Assembly: GCF_021917145.1 (NCBI RefSeq)
Contig: NC_061074.1
Location: 10,573,186 to 10,637,185 of the forward strand
Length of the DNA: 64,000 nucleotides
Direction of reading: 5' to 3'
DNA from: Hypomesus transpacificus
Taxonomy: Eukaryota > Chordata > Actinopteri > Osmeriformes > Osmeridae
This document shows, piece by piece, positions 43,201 through 55,739 of this stretch. Under the pieces are notes generated by a model, which searched no databases, had not been told where the DNA came from, and worked only from the letters and a program-made list of their open reading frames with translations. The translations under genes and the position numbers were made by a program. How positions within the stretch are numbered: the first letter of the stretch is position 1; every line of letters starts with the position of its first letter.

Positions 43201-46176
43201 CCTCCAGCTTCTTGGCGACAGAGTCACAGAGCTGGGAGGCTATTTCAGCTGCTACATTCTTTGCTGTGGAACAGTGGGAGGAAAGCATGTTTTTGTCCAT
43301 TATTGGCAAAGACGTTTGTGCGGTGCAAGGGGTTATCTGAAATGAATGAGAGAGAGAGCACACAGGCTGTGGACAACTGCCAAGGAAGAGTGCACGGTGG
43401 AATACCGATGAGGTGGTCCTTCATCTTGTCCAGAACGGGCTCCATGTCCTCGCAGCTCAGGCTCTTGGAGCCCACCAGGCCCTTGAGCATCCCAAACATC
43501 CCCCCAAATCCACCCCCCTTTTTGGAGCTGTAGGGAAAGGGAGAAAGAGACCCTTCAGATGACAGCACAGGATGTCAATGCCACCTCCACATTCAAGTTC
43601 AACTTTCTCTCCAACTTTTCTTTTCGGGTGGGGGGGGGGTCTGACCTTTTTTTACTGGCGTGAGCAACGGCCACCATCTCCTCCTCTTCTTCCTCCTCCT
43701 CCTCCTCCATCTCCTCGTCTCCTCCCTCGCTGGATTCGTTGTCGACTGGAAGCAGGTCTCCTGACATTGGCCTCAGCTGCATGCCCTGCATAGGTGACAA
43801 GGATTGTTTACCTTCGTTACTTGCGGTGGGCACTGATTCTGTTTAGAAAAATGTACTTGACTCTGGGGGTCATGAAAGAACACTTTCTGTCTGTTGGTCA
43901 ATCAATGTGGAGTAACCTGGCAGGGGCCCATAAAAAAAAATAAAACCAACACCTGCCCTGAAAATCATAGGACAGCTACCAAAACAACAGTTCCGCGGAT
44001 GGGGATTGCTCAGTAGTCGTTAACTGCAGATCCAAAGGTCCAATTACGCCATTTCACAATGACCTGACGTATTTTGAAAAAGGCACGCACCAAGTCCACT
44101 TCATGGACATCGTTGCGGTCGTTCCCGTTGCTCTGTCTGTCACTGTAGTCCAGTTCTTTTGTGCTGCTGCCGCCCAACACCCACACACGATTCTCCTTCC
44201 CCTTGGGCTTCTGGGGCTTGGGAGACTTGCTGGAAGCCAAGAAGGACAGGACAGAACACATGACGAAATGAGTGCTTTATCAGATTAACCGAAAAGAACT
44301 CAAGACCCATCTGCTCTTTCTACAGTCGTTATGAGGATGTGATTTCAACCACGCACGAAAAGGGAGCAACATTCGGACACAAGAACGATCCTCACCTGGG
44401 CTTCTCCACAGGAACCCCCATGCGCTTCCGGAAGAACTGCTCTCTGTTCTTCTGCATGATCTCTTCGTTGGTCAAGCCCTGGTTACCGTTCTCCACAGCG
44501 TTCTGGCCACCGCCATGTGCCTTGACTTGTTCCCCTTTCCCCACCTCAGCCGCAGGAGCTGGGGAGAGTGAAAAACACCCACATGGTTATATCCAGAATG
44601 AACCCTAATGAGAGCCGTTCCAGACAAGCTACAGCAATAACAAGTGTTGACATCATGTCCTGTGCGTCATCACTAAATGGTCACTCCAAACTGGAAGGGA
44701 GTGTTAGAAAGGGCATCAATTGGAGTCTTGGTGTGAGTCCCAAGTATTTTTCTACTGCTCTCATTTAGCTAGTAAGTAACTCTTCAAGTACTAAGTAAGT
44801 AGCTACTTGCACACACCACACATATGTTCTAGATATGGAAGTCTTACCCTCTTTTTTGGAATTCTTATTCTTCTTGCTACCCTGTTCCTTGGCCTTGTCA
44901 CCACCCTTCGTCTCAATCATAGACTTCACAGTTTTCTGGGATTTCTGGGACTCCTTGAAAGCCCGCATGGAAACAGGGCCTCGAGATTTGCTGCCCTCTT
45001 CCGCCTCACTGATAAATCATGACCAATACATGTCCACTTCAATATAGCACAAAATACATAGCATAATATTTGGGTCACTTCAAAGGACTGTGTTGTATTA
45101 AGGAACAACTGGTATATGGTGTGGGTGTTGACTGCTCACCGGAGAAGCATCTTGAAGTCATCCTCAAACTGAAAGTTGTTGTTCAAAAACTTGAGAGCCC
45201 CCTTTTGTTCCAGCTCATTCTTGTAGCGATCCCTAAATTTAAGCTGTACGTCATCTATGAACTTGTCCACATATGTCAACGTCAGAATCTTTTGAAAACC
45301 CACCTGAGCATAAAATATAAGTGTGGTTAGCTTGGCAGATGAGTGCAAATTACACTTTTTATCAAATTACTGAGATGTTATCACTCAAATACTGGAACTA
45401 AGGTTTACAAAAAGGTTGGAGAACTTACCACAAAAACCAACTCGAACTCATTGTCCAACTTGTACTTAAGACTTAGGGCATCATGAGTAAAAGAATTGTT
45501 TCCACTGCGTTCCTAAAACACAGAAAACAGTTTCACAATCATTTCAATGAATGCAGTGAATGCAATTCAAAATAATGCTGCAGCTTCAAATGGCCCATAT
45601 ACCTAACCCACAATGTGAAAAAGCCAAAGCAACAGCAAATGAACTGTCAACCCCCTGTAAAGATACTTTCCTTAGTGTCGATTATGCAACAACATGTCAG
45701 TCATTTAGCTAATGTTACTTAGTTATAGTTTTACTTTTAATAGTTTCGCGTGAGCTAGCTAGCCAACTGGCAGACGGTCAGTCAGGACAATCACTCGGGC
45801 ACAAACTTAACAAAGACAAAATTACTTTACAAGTTATTTTACATACGCAGAATATAATTAGCTGTAAAACCGAGCTAGCCAACCCGACTGTGAGGTGATG
45901 TTGATGTGCTAGCCGAGTACCACGATGTATGATGAAAGTGGGTAGGCTAGCTAGCTACTTCTGTTCCACGGCATGCTAACTGTGACCATTCAACACATGG
46001 CTGTGATGCACGTTAACATGACAGCTGTCACTTGATTTCTAAGTATATCTTACCTGTAGGATCACTGAACGGATCAGTGCGTTCACGGGCCCAGTGAAGG
46101 ATTCGGTAACACCAGTTCCCTGAAAACACCACAACACTATGCCTCCCTTACTGAAGATCGTGAAGAAATCCAGCAT
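40297..46176 (-). CDS. SRP receptor alpha subunit (SRPRA)
   Basis: Fourteen coding exons join in frame to 653 residues (human 638): 46176-46054, 45512-45429, 45303-45140, 45008-44848, 44558-44396, 44229-44091, 43785-43646, 43527-43406, 43263-43177, 43076-42904, 42414-42201, 41889-41726, 40778-40680 and 40425-40297. The N-terminal SRX domain (exons 1-3), starting M-L-D-F-F-T-I-F-S-K-G-G, binds the beta subunit on the ER membrane. A charged, lysine-rich linker follows, with an acidic run (about 301-313) coded by exon 7. The NG GTPase domain shows G-V-N-G-V-G-K-S (440-447), D-T-F-R-A-G-A-V-E-Q-L, D-T-A-G-R and T-K-F-D. It docks SRP-ribosome complexes at the ER. A 5' UTR exon ends at about 46304, and the ATG exon starts at 46191. 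A SINE has duplicated the donor of intron 11. No lesion seen. Confidence 0.96.
40893..40912 (-). promoter_or_regulatory. Possible CTCF-like motif in an srpra intron
   Basis: The minus strand reads CCTGCAGAGGGCAGTG, one mismatch from the CTCF core. It lies in the intron between coding exons 12 and 13. Weak evidence, motif only. Confidence 0.3.
42009..42200 (-). repeat. tRNA-derived SINE, copy 3, with 13-bp target duplication at a splice donor
   Basis: The element body spans about 42022-42187, with A box (TGGCTGAGCGG), B box (GTTCGATTCC) and conserved body on the minus strand. It is bounded by perfect direct repeats CTCCTGTATTTAC at 42009-42021 and 42188-42200. On the minus strand the repeat reads GTAAATACAGGAG, which is the 5' splice site of srpra intron 11. 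The insertion therefore sits at intron position 14, with a second copy of the donor on its far side. Confidence 0.92.
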
Positions 46177-46190
46177 CTTGCCACCACGAA

Positions 46191-46390
46191 GCTACACGAA
46201 ATGAAATCAAAAAGGTCAACAAAACAAAAACAATTTTTTTTACGGAAATGTATAAATGATTTTGCGAATGTTTATGGTGTCCTCTTCTTAGAAGAAACCT
46301 TACCAGATATATAGTTTGAGACTGGTCTGATTTTCCTCCAAGTCCTTACACCACCGCAACTACTGCTTCGCTTTAGACACGTCAGTTGCA
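46191..46390 (-). promoter_or_regulatory. srpra 5' UTR exon and leader intron
   Basis: On the minus strand a donor (atatctG|GTAAGG) ends a non-coding exon at 46304. An acceptor (gtgtAG|C) at 46192 opens the ATG exon. The transcription start is probably just beyond 46380. The tirap start lies 1.2 kb further on in the opposite direction, so the two promoters are divergent. Confidence 0.5.
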
Positions 46391-47588
46391 GCACAAGGAA
46401 ATGACGCATTTTCCGGCGATTTTGGGACGTCTGGCTGCGCTGAAAAAAGGCATGAATGTAACAGATACATGATTGATTCGAATTACAATGGAAAGATAAA
46501 ATTGGATAAATAATAGATTGTAACTTGTGTATATACTTGTATGACTGTATTTCCCTGTTGAAGAGTCGTTAAAAAAAGAAAAAACAAAACTTACGGAAGG
46601 CTGCACGAAAAGTTGCGCATAGTGCAAAAACTGAGAGACGCGTGGTGACCAAGGGTGGTGACCCCATGTCAATTTCTAAAGAGGAGCCTTAACCATAAAC
46701 ATAATAAATTCTTTATTATGTCTATGGCCTTAACAGTCTGATATAAAGTCAGGCTCGTGACGTAGACATTGAGGGTTTGGGTAGTTCGAACGAAAAAATA
46801 TTTTTCGGTACGAATTTTCTCATTTTATTAACTGCAATGTACTTCCTGCTTTCTCTTTTTTTTTTAAGTATGTACAGTTTGGCTTCTTACAAAACGCTAA
46901 AATGAATGAATACTTTATTATTAATATATTATTAAGCTTCACCGCAGTAAATTTACTCATCAAAATCCCTGATTCATTGTTTTTAGGAGAGAGAGGTCCA
47001 AGAGTATGTCCAAACTATTTCAGCATCTAAGAATCTTAAAGCTCTTAAGACAATAAACTTGTTTCAACTTTTTAAATATCAAATATAATTTTCAAATATA
47101 TAATTCATAAGTTAATATATAGTCCAAATAATTGATCAGACAGCTGTTTGCAATGGCCTTATGGTAAATTCCGTGTTGTTTTTTCAATCGATTTATCAGG
47201 CTGCAGCTAATGGGGGGAGTAGGTTACTGCTTCTTCCAAAAGAAACAATTTATGACGTCATTTCTGCTAGTTCCCCAAAATTGTATTACTTCCTTGATTT
47301 GAAGTTAGTCATCATGTATACAATTTCCTATAGTTAATTCGAATTTGACTATAAGACGAAACCAATGACATGCTGTCAGCCCAAGCAGCTTTTTCTTTTT
47401 CCTGTCGCTTAAATCAGTGTGTGGAGCACTGCTTTCACACTTGGCTCTCACGCTGTTTGCTTTTGAAGTTAGAGCTTGTTGTAACATGCTGCTTACAGCA
47501 TACAAGGGCAAAGCAGTAAGGGGACCTTCAAATGAAAGGTGTCCTTTTTGATGGCCATGAAAAATAATTGGAGAATGATTTCAACAGC

Positions 47589-48707
47589 ATGTTTGGTAAG
47601 TAGAATTTTGTAAATACATTAATATAGGTAGCCTCTTGGCAAAGTAACCAACAAATGCAGATGGACCTGTATTGAGTAGCCTGCATAGCCTGATTTGTAT
47701 TCATCAACTTAAACTAGGTTGTGTGACATTCTGGGATACTGAACATTACATATTCACACAAATGTGTGTCATCTTGGACAGGATGGTTCCGCCAAAAATG
47801 GCTTCAATCTAAAAGAGAACCTCCAATACAGAACAGCTCTGCACCAGATGACCAGGAGTCATTAGGGACAATCAAGGACACCTCTCCATCATCATCATCA
47901 TCATCATCATCTCCACTCACCTCCCCATCTCCCTCTCTTCCTGCTGTCTTCACCTCACCTGTTCGTCGGACTCGGAAATACGACCTGTGTCTGTGTTATA
48001 GCCATGCAGACATTGAAGTAGCCATGTGCATGGCATCATACCTTGAAGCCCAACCTCGCAGCCTTCGCTGTTTTCTGTGGCAAAGAGATGACTGTCCCGG
48101 AGGTGCCATCTCCACTGAGTTGTGCCGGGCTGTGCAAAGCAGCCACTGCCAAGCGCTTCTCATCAGCCCAAACTTCATCGTGGATGAATGGTGCAAGTAC
48201 TTAATGTATCAGGCACTTGCTGAGGGGCCCATGTCTAACTGCATCATTCCCCTCAGGCTCAATCTTTCTTTCTCTCAGTATCCTTCAGAGCTGCGCTTCT
48301 ACTCATCTATTGACCTGGCAAGGAACACAGAAAAAGGATATGAATTGGTGTTCAAGACAGTGCTTAAGCGTGAGTATTGAAACGATGAAACCACTGTGAC
48401 TTATTATTCTGTCTCTTAAATTAGTTTAAATGGTGTGGTTGTTGAAAAATAACCCTACAATATCATTTTCTTGTTTCACTTTATAGACCTGGATGATATG
48501 ATCAAAAAAGCTCAGGAAACGCATGGCAACATTGACAGTTCTAACAATATATTGAAAGGAGCAAGCTGCTCACAACCAAAAAATTCAGAACTTTTGGAAT
48601 CTGGATGTTCACCGCAAAGATTAGCAAGAGGAGAGTATACACTAGATGGCACACAAGAGATACAACACTTTGAAGACTGTTGTAAATCCCCCTTTGAAAA
48701 TGACTAA
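47589..48707 (+). CDS. TIRAP (MAL), TIR adaptor of TLR2/TLR4 signalling
   Basis: Three exons: 47589-47595 (M-F and one base), 47782-48369 and 48487-48707, totalling 271 residues. The first exon is short; splicing there yields M-F-G-W-F-R-Q-K-W-L, which matches the human start M-A-D-W-F-R-Q. Two upstream ATGs (for example 47554) do not join in frame. A basic N-terminal segment and a serine/proline linker with eight consecutive Ser (39-46, from a TCA repeat) precede the TIR domain. That domain begins K-Y-D-L-C-L-C-Y-S-H (68) and has a BB loop R-D-D-C-P-G-G-A with the Pro at 108. W-C-K-Y and L-R-F-Y follow. The family bridges membrane TLRs to MyD88 through PIP2 binding. After the TIR domain about 70 residues (exon 3) extend past the human C terminus and are of unknown role. 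Confidence 0.92.
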
Positions 48708-48709
48708 TT

Positions 48710-51340
48710 TCATGACCTCATGAACTCTCCTTTTATAGGCCTTTAGCAGAGTGAAGGCAAGTTCAGGCATGGCACTCGGGCAGCACGCTTCATTACACTC
48801 ACCTGTGTTAGCCTGCTTCAAGCTTATTGTCCCTCATCCGATAATGCTTCACGGATACTCCTACACTCACTATCGGTTGTTGTATTACTGTGCTGCTGCT
48901 GCCCTCCACCATCCCCATCTCCCCTGTGTTGTCTATGTGTTGCTATCCATCAGGGGGGATTATTTCTTTATTTGCTCCCTGCATCATATTCTATGTATGT
49001 TACTCACTAATGCTAGAGGAGTGCTTCCTCTAGATACATCCACTCCCCCAAAGTCAAACCTATTTCCATGTCTATGGTGATATCAATAATCAGAATCAGA
49101 AATATAAATGCTCAAATCAAATCATGTGAGTGTCTTGACTTAACGATTCAGGATCAGAATAAGAATTCAGTTTATTCGCCATGTATGTTATACAAACACA
49201 TTTACTGTGGCAGGGAGGTGCAAACATTAAACATATACGAATCTTAAATTAAGTAAAAGTTCAAAAGTTTAACTATTCCTAAGATCTAAACAACATATGT
49301 TGTAGGCTTTTAATAGTTCATAAATGGGTTCCTCCTGGCAGTGGCTTATGTATGTAGATGTATTATGTCTTTGCTTTTGTTATATTCAATCTGAAACCTG
49401 ATTTCCCCTTACATTACAATGTTAATTTGTTTAAAGAGTACTGTTAAGTTATACTTTTGTTGTAGTTAAATGAAACAGCATGCTCTGGTTAATTTATTAA
49501 CCAATGTATCAAAAAATGTATCAAAATACAACTTTGGCTATGACTTATCAAGTCTCTGTCCGAAATAGTGCCCATAGGGATTATCAGCTTTGCTTTATTT
49601 ATCATTGCTTTATCAGAACAAATATCGTACACTTGTGTGGGTTTGTTGAAACTCGAACAACTTCCATTAACTGATCCAATACAATATTCAGTTTGAATTT
49701 CATATTCACATAAAAACTATTAATGTAAAATTATGTTTGTGCTAAAATAGCTCCATGCATGCACATACAGCAGCAAGGGTCAACAACTTATTCCAGGGTC
49801 TGCAAAAGTAGACCTGATACCAGAAAATTGCTCTGGGAAAGAGTTGTTGATGAGAGAGCCTTTTGATAGTTCAGAGCCAAACCAGACATGAGCAAAATTA
49901 CAATGTACACGTTCACCTGATTAGAAAGAGTTAGAAAGAAAGACTTCTTCTGAGAAGAGTTTCTTCCTCAGAAGAAACGTGTTACGGCCACAGCCATGCC
50001 CGGGGATTCTAGGATTGTGGTTCCAATGGAGTTGAAGAACAATATGCTGATGAGAATGAGACATATTGAGCATGGAGGCAACTGCAGGCGAAGAGCAAAC
50101 TTTCTGGCCAAGCCTGACCACAGACAGTGACAGTAATCAGAGCCTGTCCGAAAAAACAGAAACAAACCGAGCAAGGAATTGATGTGGGTTGAGGGAGTTG
50201 ACACAGAACCTCAAGTTGTACCCGGGTTGGTGGAAAATTGAGTTGAAACTCTGGACTCATGGACCCTTATGTAGCACTGATGACATGACCCCTCTATTTA
50301 AACCTGGACTGTCAACAGTAACGGAGTTACAGTTTAACAGACAACTCAGAACTAGGTTACCGGTGCTCCAACAAACTGAAAGTGAAGTGTGACACACTCA
50401 CTCAAAACATAAAGAAGGGGAAAAGGTGTTCAGTAGAATTAATTGTTAAGAATAAATGGCTGCCGTAACTGCTATCCAAATGCTACTGAGATTTTTTTCT
50501 TACATAAACTGTAGTATTGAAACAACTCATACAAATATCAGTGCCAACCGGAACCGGTTCTAAGGGGCGGCTGAGGGGTGCACTGGTTCTTTGTTTCGTT
50601 GTATTTTTTATTTTGGCTCAGCCAATCATAAAAATGTATTGTTAAAAATAATACTTTTTACTAATGCTGATGGGGTTACTTGGGTGGTATAAAAGTCAAG
50701 GACAGCAGTGAGAGAGGTGTGCTGCGAAGTTTACCCCCTACTAAAGTGTGCTAGGACTGGGCTTGGTGCACACCTGCATGTAAAAGCGCACACACACAAG
50801 ACAGGAAAACGGGCATACATTTATAGCATGTATGCAAATATATGAGGAACAATTCTAAACTAAGTGTAACTTTATACATTTTTGTAAACATGTGCAACAG
50901 TTTCAGTTATGAATGTGTTAAATAACATACAGAATGTTCAAAGAACCCACTTGACACTGATTGTTATCTGTGTTACACTCATTCTTTTAACACTTCTAAC
51001 TTCTATTTTTCATTTGTCAATTATGTTACTGTATTTTGTGCTTGCCTGTTTTGTGTCTGGCACTATGTGTTTTTTGGTATGCATCATTAGACCGCAGCAA
51101 AATTATAAAACCTACCTTGCAATAAACCAGTTTCTGTTTCTGAAGTATTATGCATGAGTAGTTAGAGCTAAACATTTATTTATTATTATATGTTGAATAT
51201 ATATATATATGTTCTACACATTAAACCATAAAAGCATCAAAACATAATGCAAAAGAAAACCAAGATTTATAAAGACATTTAAAAAAGCAAGAAATAAAAG
51301 AAAAGTTGCAGTGCAGTTTAATAAATAAAATGCAGGAGTG
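48710..51340. other. Downstream of tirap, no gene recognised
   Basis: No exon with recognisable homology. An open frame on the minus strand near 50204-49968 looks hydrophobic in part but lacks family motifs. Probable tirap 3' UTR occupies the first few hundred bases. A candidate AATAAA lies near 50452. Confidence 0.4.
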
Positions 51341-51342
51341 AG

Positions 51343-51545
51343 ATGCAGAAATCGATATCATTGAATCTGGTTCAATTAAAGGGAACAGCAAACGGTAAAG
51401 TCTTCAATCTGGATTTCAAGGAGCTGAGGGTGTCAGCAGACCTGCAGCTTTCAGGGACCTTGTTCCAGATATGTGGAGCAGAAAAACAGAATTCTACTTC
51501 TCCATGTTTAGTTCTGACTCTTGGAACACAAAGTAGACCAGTCCC
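51343..51545 (+). repeat. Probable dispersed repeat fragment
   Basis: The segment reads 'aagtcttcaatctggatttc', 'accttgttccagatatgtgg' and 'cttctccatgtttagttctg'. From general knowledge of fish sequence, phrases of this form recur as a dispersed repeat, and the open frame across it is probably not a gene. It immediately precedes the inverted-repeat element at 51549. Family not identified. Confidence 0.4.
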
Positions 51546-51548
51546 AAG

Positions 51549-52566
51549 GGCCTATTCCATAAAGGCCGCACAAAAAAAGCTAGACTTAAAGTCCTAAACC
51601 AGACTTGAATAAGTTTAATTAGTCAAGCGGGGCTTAAGCGGTTCCATAAAGGCCAATTTCAGCTCACGCAGTCCTACTAATTCAAGTCAGATTCACGTAG
51701 TCAAGCTAATTGCGCGTGCACCCTAATTTTTATCAGCCCGAGAGGTAAAACATGGATCATACAATCCACCACGGCTAAAGCAAAGCACACGGCCACATGA
51801 CTTCTTCCAGAAAGAGCGTCCCTTTAAATCGTGTAGGCCTACAATGACAGCTTCTTCATCCACCGCTTCAATCAAAGTAAAATGACACGCCATGATTGAC
51901 GTCATGAACGATAAGACCTTCGTTGATTAATTACCCTCTAAACTAATCTAAATTGACTTTTTTGACATCGTTTAAAATAAATAGCCTACTATTAATTACA
52001 ACATTATCCAGTAGCCTAGTGCTAACTTTTTAACATGGGTTTTGTGTCGGGGAAATGGAGGGCGGATTTAGGTTCGTTTTGCAATTGTAGGCTACTGTTA
52101 ACAATTATATTGCTATGATAATTATACTTGGATAATTTAGATTGAGATGTAGGCCTATGCCTGATGCCTAAACATTTGAAATCACAAACTAACATCCATA
52201 CATTTAACGGCTATGGTGCGTAGCCTATCAAAGCGTTCATCATTGTTTAATGCATTAGGCTAAATGTTGTAGCCTATGTAGGCTATTTACGTTGATTTTC
52301 TATCAATGTTGAACTGATGAGAATAAGAAAATTAGAATATAAGTGGTAAATCATCGTCTTCCCGTTGGGTCAGTGTTACAGGGACGTCTGGTTAAGCACC
52401 AAGTCACGCTAAGCCTGACAGTTAGTCTGACCCTGACCAGACTAGCCATAGTAACCGAGTTCGAACTACGTTGAGCTAGCTTTATGGAACCGAATGAATA
52501 AGAAATGAGTCCGACTAACTGACATAAGTCTGGCTTATTCGGTAAACTCGCTTTATGGAACAGGCC
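51549..52566. mobile_element. Non-autonomous DNA transposon with terminal inverted repeats (~1,018 bp)
   Basis: The left end GGCCTATTCCATAAAG (51549-51564) is mirrored by the right end CTTTATGGAACAGGCC (52551-52566) with one mismatch. The end motif is repeated internally: 'ttccataaaggcc' near 51641 and 'ctttatggaac' near 52480, so each end has two copies. The interior is AT-rich and has no transposase frame. The superfamily is unresolved; no convincing target duplication was seen. Confidence 0.7.
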
Positions 52567-52567
52567 T

Positions 52568-52645
52568 CAGGGTTGTTAGTATTCACCAGTGTTGTTAGTA
52601 CCAGTGTTGTTAGTATTCACCAGGGTTGTTAGTATTCACCAGTAG
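52568..52645. repeat. Short tandem array, ~18-bp unit
   Basis: About four units of 'gttgttagtattcaccag' occur, one of them shortened. The array directly abuts the right end of the inverted-repeat element. Confidence 0.8.
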
Positions 52646-52649
52646 GTGG

Positions 52650-55380
52650 GGTGTTTCTGCCATTGTGTGAAAGTGAATGTTCAGTAAAAAGAGTAAAAAG
52701 TTGCTACAGAAGTGTGATATTCTACACCTCTCTCCAAACAGGTTTTTGTTTCATTTAGGTATTTCTGGACTGTTTGGTTTCTGCACAAACACAACTTAAA
52801 ACTTTGATCGCCCACCCACCCACTCACTCAGTCACCCACCATTCAGCTTTTGGCTGACATGCATAGTCATTATGTTAGTGGATGTTTCTTTAGTTAATGA
52901 ATGTGTTTATTAATTGATCTTGTCATAGGCTATCTATGTTTTGTCACAGCCTAATATATAAAAGATTATTTGCTACTAGTATGTACAGTGTTTTCTTTGG
53001 CAATATTTGCCAAACATACCACTTTGAACATTTTTTTTTGATTATTATAATTATAAATGACATGTTACTTGGCTTTATTTAAATGCTTGTGTTATGATGG
53101 ATGATGATTAAGTTCTCTGATTTATATTAATCATTGTAAATGTTGTCCCTTCATTGTGGACTGCTTTGGCAACATTGATAGCCATTGCAAGCCAAGTACA
53201 CAAGATTTCAGCAATATCTGATCTGGAAACACAGTGCTACTATCATATCCCTGCTGTCTTTTTATCTAGATTATATTTAAATATCATCAATAATAGATAG
53301 TTTTAAATGGAATTAGGACTGAGTATAGGCCATGATCTGGGTAACTAATAAGAAAATATTATAAATTGGAATATTAGATTACACATTTACAGTAAATTGT
53401 CTGTCTCCATCAACAGTGTGGCATTCAGGATCTTTGATTTACATACTGGAATATTTGTCAGTCAGTCGAGAGGAGAAAGAGACAAGAATAATTACTTATC
53501 AAAAACACGAAGATGGTCAGTTTGCTAAGTCTCTACGAGCCCTGAATTTTATGAACCCAGTGCAAAGTGCAGAGATTAGACACAGCAGCTGGTTTACAGA
53601 AAACGCAAACAGTATACTATTCCATATAAGACAGTAAGATAAGAGGACAATACGTTTTAGACAGGTGCAGTATCAGCTGTTACAATATGAACAACGTAGT
53701 TTATACATTCGGTATATTCCGAGGCTGTTACCTTTACACATGCACACACACATTCCAACAGTTCACACAGACTGCCATTGTACAATGATTTACATAATAT
53801 GGTCAGTAGGAGTTGTAAGTCATCATAAAGTGTACGTATGTGTTTAGTAGTGAGGTAAACAGCAAAAGTTCAGGGGTTAACCTCTGACTGACGTTAAACT
53901 GGCTTACATGGACAGAATGTTCTGTTGGGTTCTGACAGCTTCTGTTCTAGTCTTAGTACATGCGTACATGCTGACATGCCTGAAAGACTGCAATAGAAGA
54001 ATCAATATAGTAATAGACAACAATCTAAAAATATAACAATTGATTATACATGGTAAAGATGAAAGTAATAAATAAATAAACAAAGTACTAATAACACAAC
54101 ACTTGATCTACTTATTGGAATTAACATAGCATTTAAAATGGTAATTCCTTCAATTTGTCCCACCCAACATTTTTGAAATAACAATAAAGAACCTGCCAGG
54201 GGCAGTGGACACGAGGGTTAAAACCCACAAATAACAGCAGCGTTGTGTGTCAGGGTTTACAGCCAGCCACAAGAACCACACAGGGACACCACAACCGCGA
54301 GGATTAGAGGATTGCTCGGTGGTTTGTTTGGAACCACCAACAGTGTGGAAAAGCACTCCATTCTTTAGCTTCCATGGTGGTCAATGCAGGGTGGAGCAGA
54401 AACCTATACTCTTCTAATTGTGTTTACTGGACTGAGGCACCCTCTGTTCATGGAGCCAAAACCCACAATTAACCATTGGCAAAGATTGAGTTTGCAGAAG
54501 GGATGAGTCTGACATACAGACTTTAAGTCATAGGAGCTAACTGGGTCAAAAGTAATGTTCCTTGTTGTGAATATATCCGCAAACAATACATTTCTGCATT
54601 TGAATTTCAACACTTCAGCTAAGATTATGGTTAAACTTCAATGTGAGGTTTTATTGTGTTAACATGTTTGGCATATTAACTTTTCCCATACAAAGTAACT
54701 GCTCAAAAAGCTAGAACTCTGTTTATTTAAAAGACCTTGACACTGATCTTGGTTGGCATATGCTCACAAGTTCCCTATTGATTTTACAGTACATTTAGTT
54801 TAAAAGTTGTCCTCATTTAAAAAATATATGGCTCAGTAAATGTAAAGTTGAAATCTATTCAGCTCCTATTTACCACTTAATGAGTGTTTATATCTGCTGT
54901 CAGCATGTTGGCACAATCTACAGGGGCTTCACTTGTTCTTGGTTCTGTTCCAACATTGGGGAAGTGAAGAGCAGCCCCCCCCCCTTCCCCCTCCCCCGCA
55001 ACAGTGATATCTTCTCATGCAAGCTCAAGGACAAGCTATGAGAAACAGCGCACTTCTTCTCGATCAACAGACATAACAAATTCCACTGGGGGTGTTAGTT
55101 TTATGCGTGACGAAAACTGGAGACTTTTCTAGACTAAAAGACAGAGTTTTTAGAAAATGTTGCTTAAAATTGCAATTTGAGCTATACGTTTGTTTGGAAT
55201 TGTTTACAGTAGAGTATAATTTTGCAGAACATTTCTGAATGTCTTGATTGAAATATTTAAATAATAATCCAAAACAAATGCATCTAATAATTCATCCAGT
55301 AATATTGATGGATTATTTAGCCTACCTCATCGCCCCCCCGCCCGTTTGGCACACACCCCATGCGCATGCGTCCATGTATT
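52650..55380. other. AT-rich stretch, no gene recognised
   Basis: No coding exon, SINE or transposon recognised. A C-rich run lies near 54975-54998. From about 55,370 the composition becomes more GC-mixed, consistent with the start of the next gene's promoter. Confidence 0.45.
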
Positions 55381-55559
55381 AGGAGTGAGGACGCGGTGTG
55401 CTCAGATTTCATTCCAATGGACCGTTCACTGTCTGAATAGATAACGTTAGTCTTTAGCTATAGCTAATAATGTGTAAAAACATGATGTGTTTCAAGTGAA
55501 ATAGCTTATGCTGCTTGCTCTATGGAAATGAGACATCAAAACCTTATCAGTTGTTGGAC

Positions 55560-55728
55560 GGCGTGGGGACCTCCCACTTCGCTCTTGAAGACGCCTATTT
55601 CACACAAACTGTCTAGTTCAGTGTTGAACCTAACCGTACCAAGTTGGTTGTAGATTTACTGTGCTGTTTTGCTCGTGTCGATATTGAATCGCGGACACTC
55701 TAACTGGATATATTTGATACATCTGGTA
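55560..55728 (+). promoter_or_regulatory. Possible 5' UTR exon of the st3gal4-like gene
   Basis: A donor-like site (catctG|GTAGGTGT) lies near 55727. It follows moderately GC-rich sequence and precedes the first coding exon by 3.7 kb. Proposed from position and splice signal only. Confidence 0.3.
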
Positions 55729-55739
55729 GGTGTGCATTG

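Noticed and set aside
43555-43833. Glutamate-rich open frame considered as a separate acidic protein
   Set aside because: It is exon 7 of srpra plus intron read-through; the acidic run belongs to the SRPRA linker.
49968-50260. Overlapping minus-strand frames with a hydrophobic, membrane-like stretch
   Set aside because: Two frames look equally hydrophobic, neither has recognisable motifs, and splice partners are lacking.
51343-51597. 84-residue open frame next to the inverted-repeat element, considered as a transposase fragment
   Set aside because: The sequence looks like a dispersed fish repeat and shows no DDE or helix-turn-helix motif.
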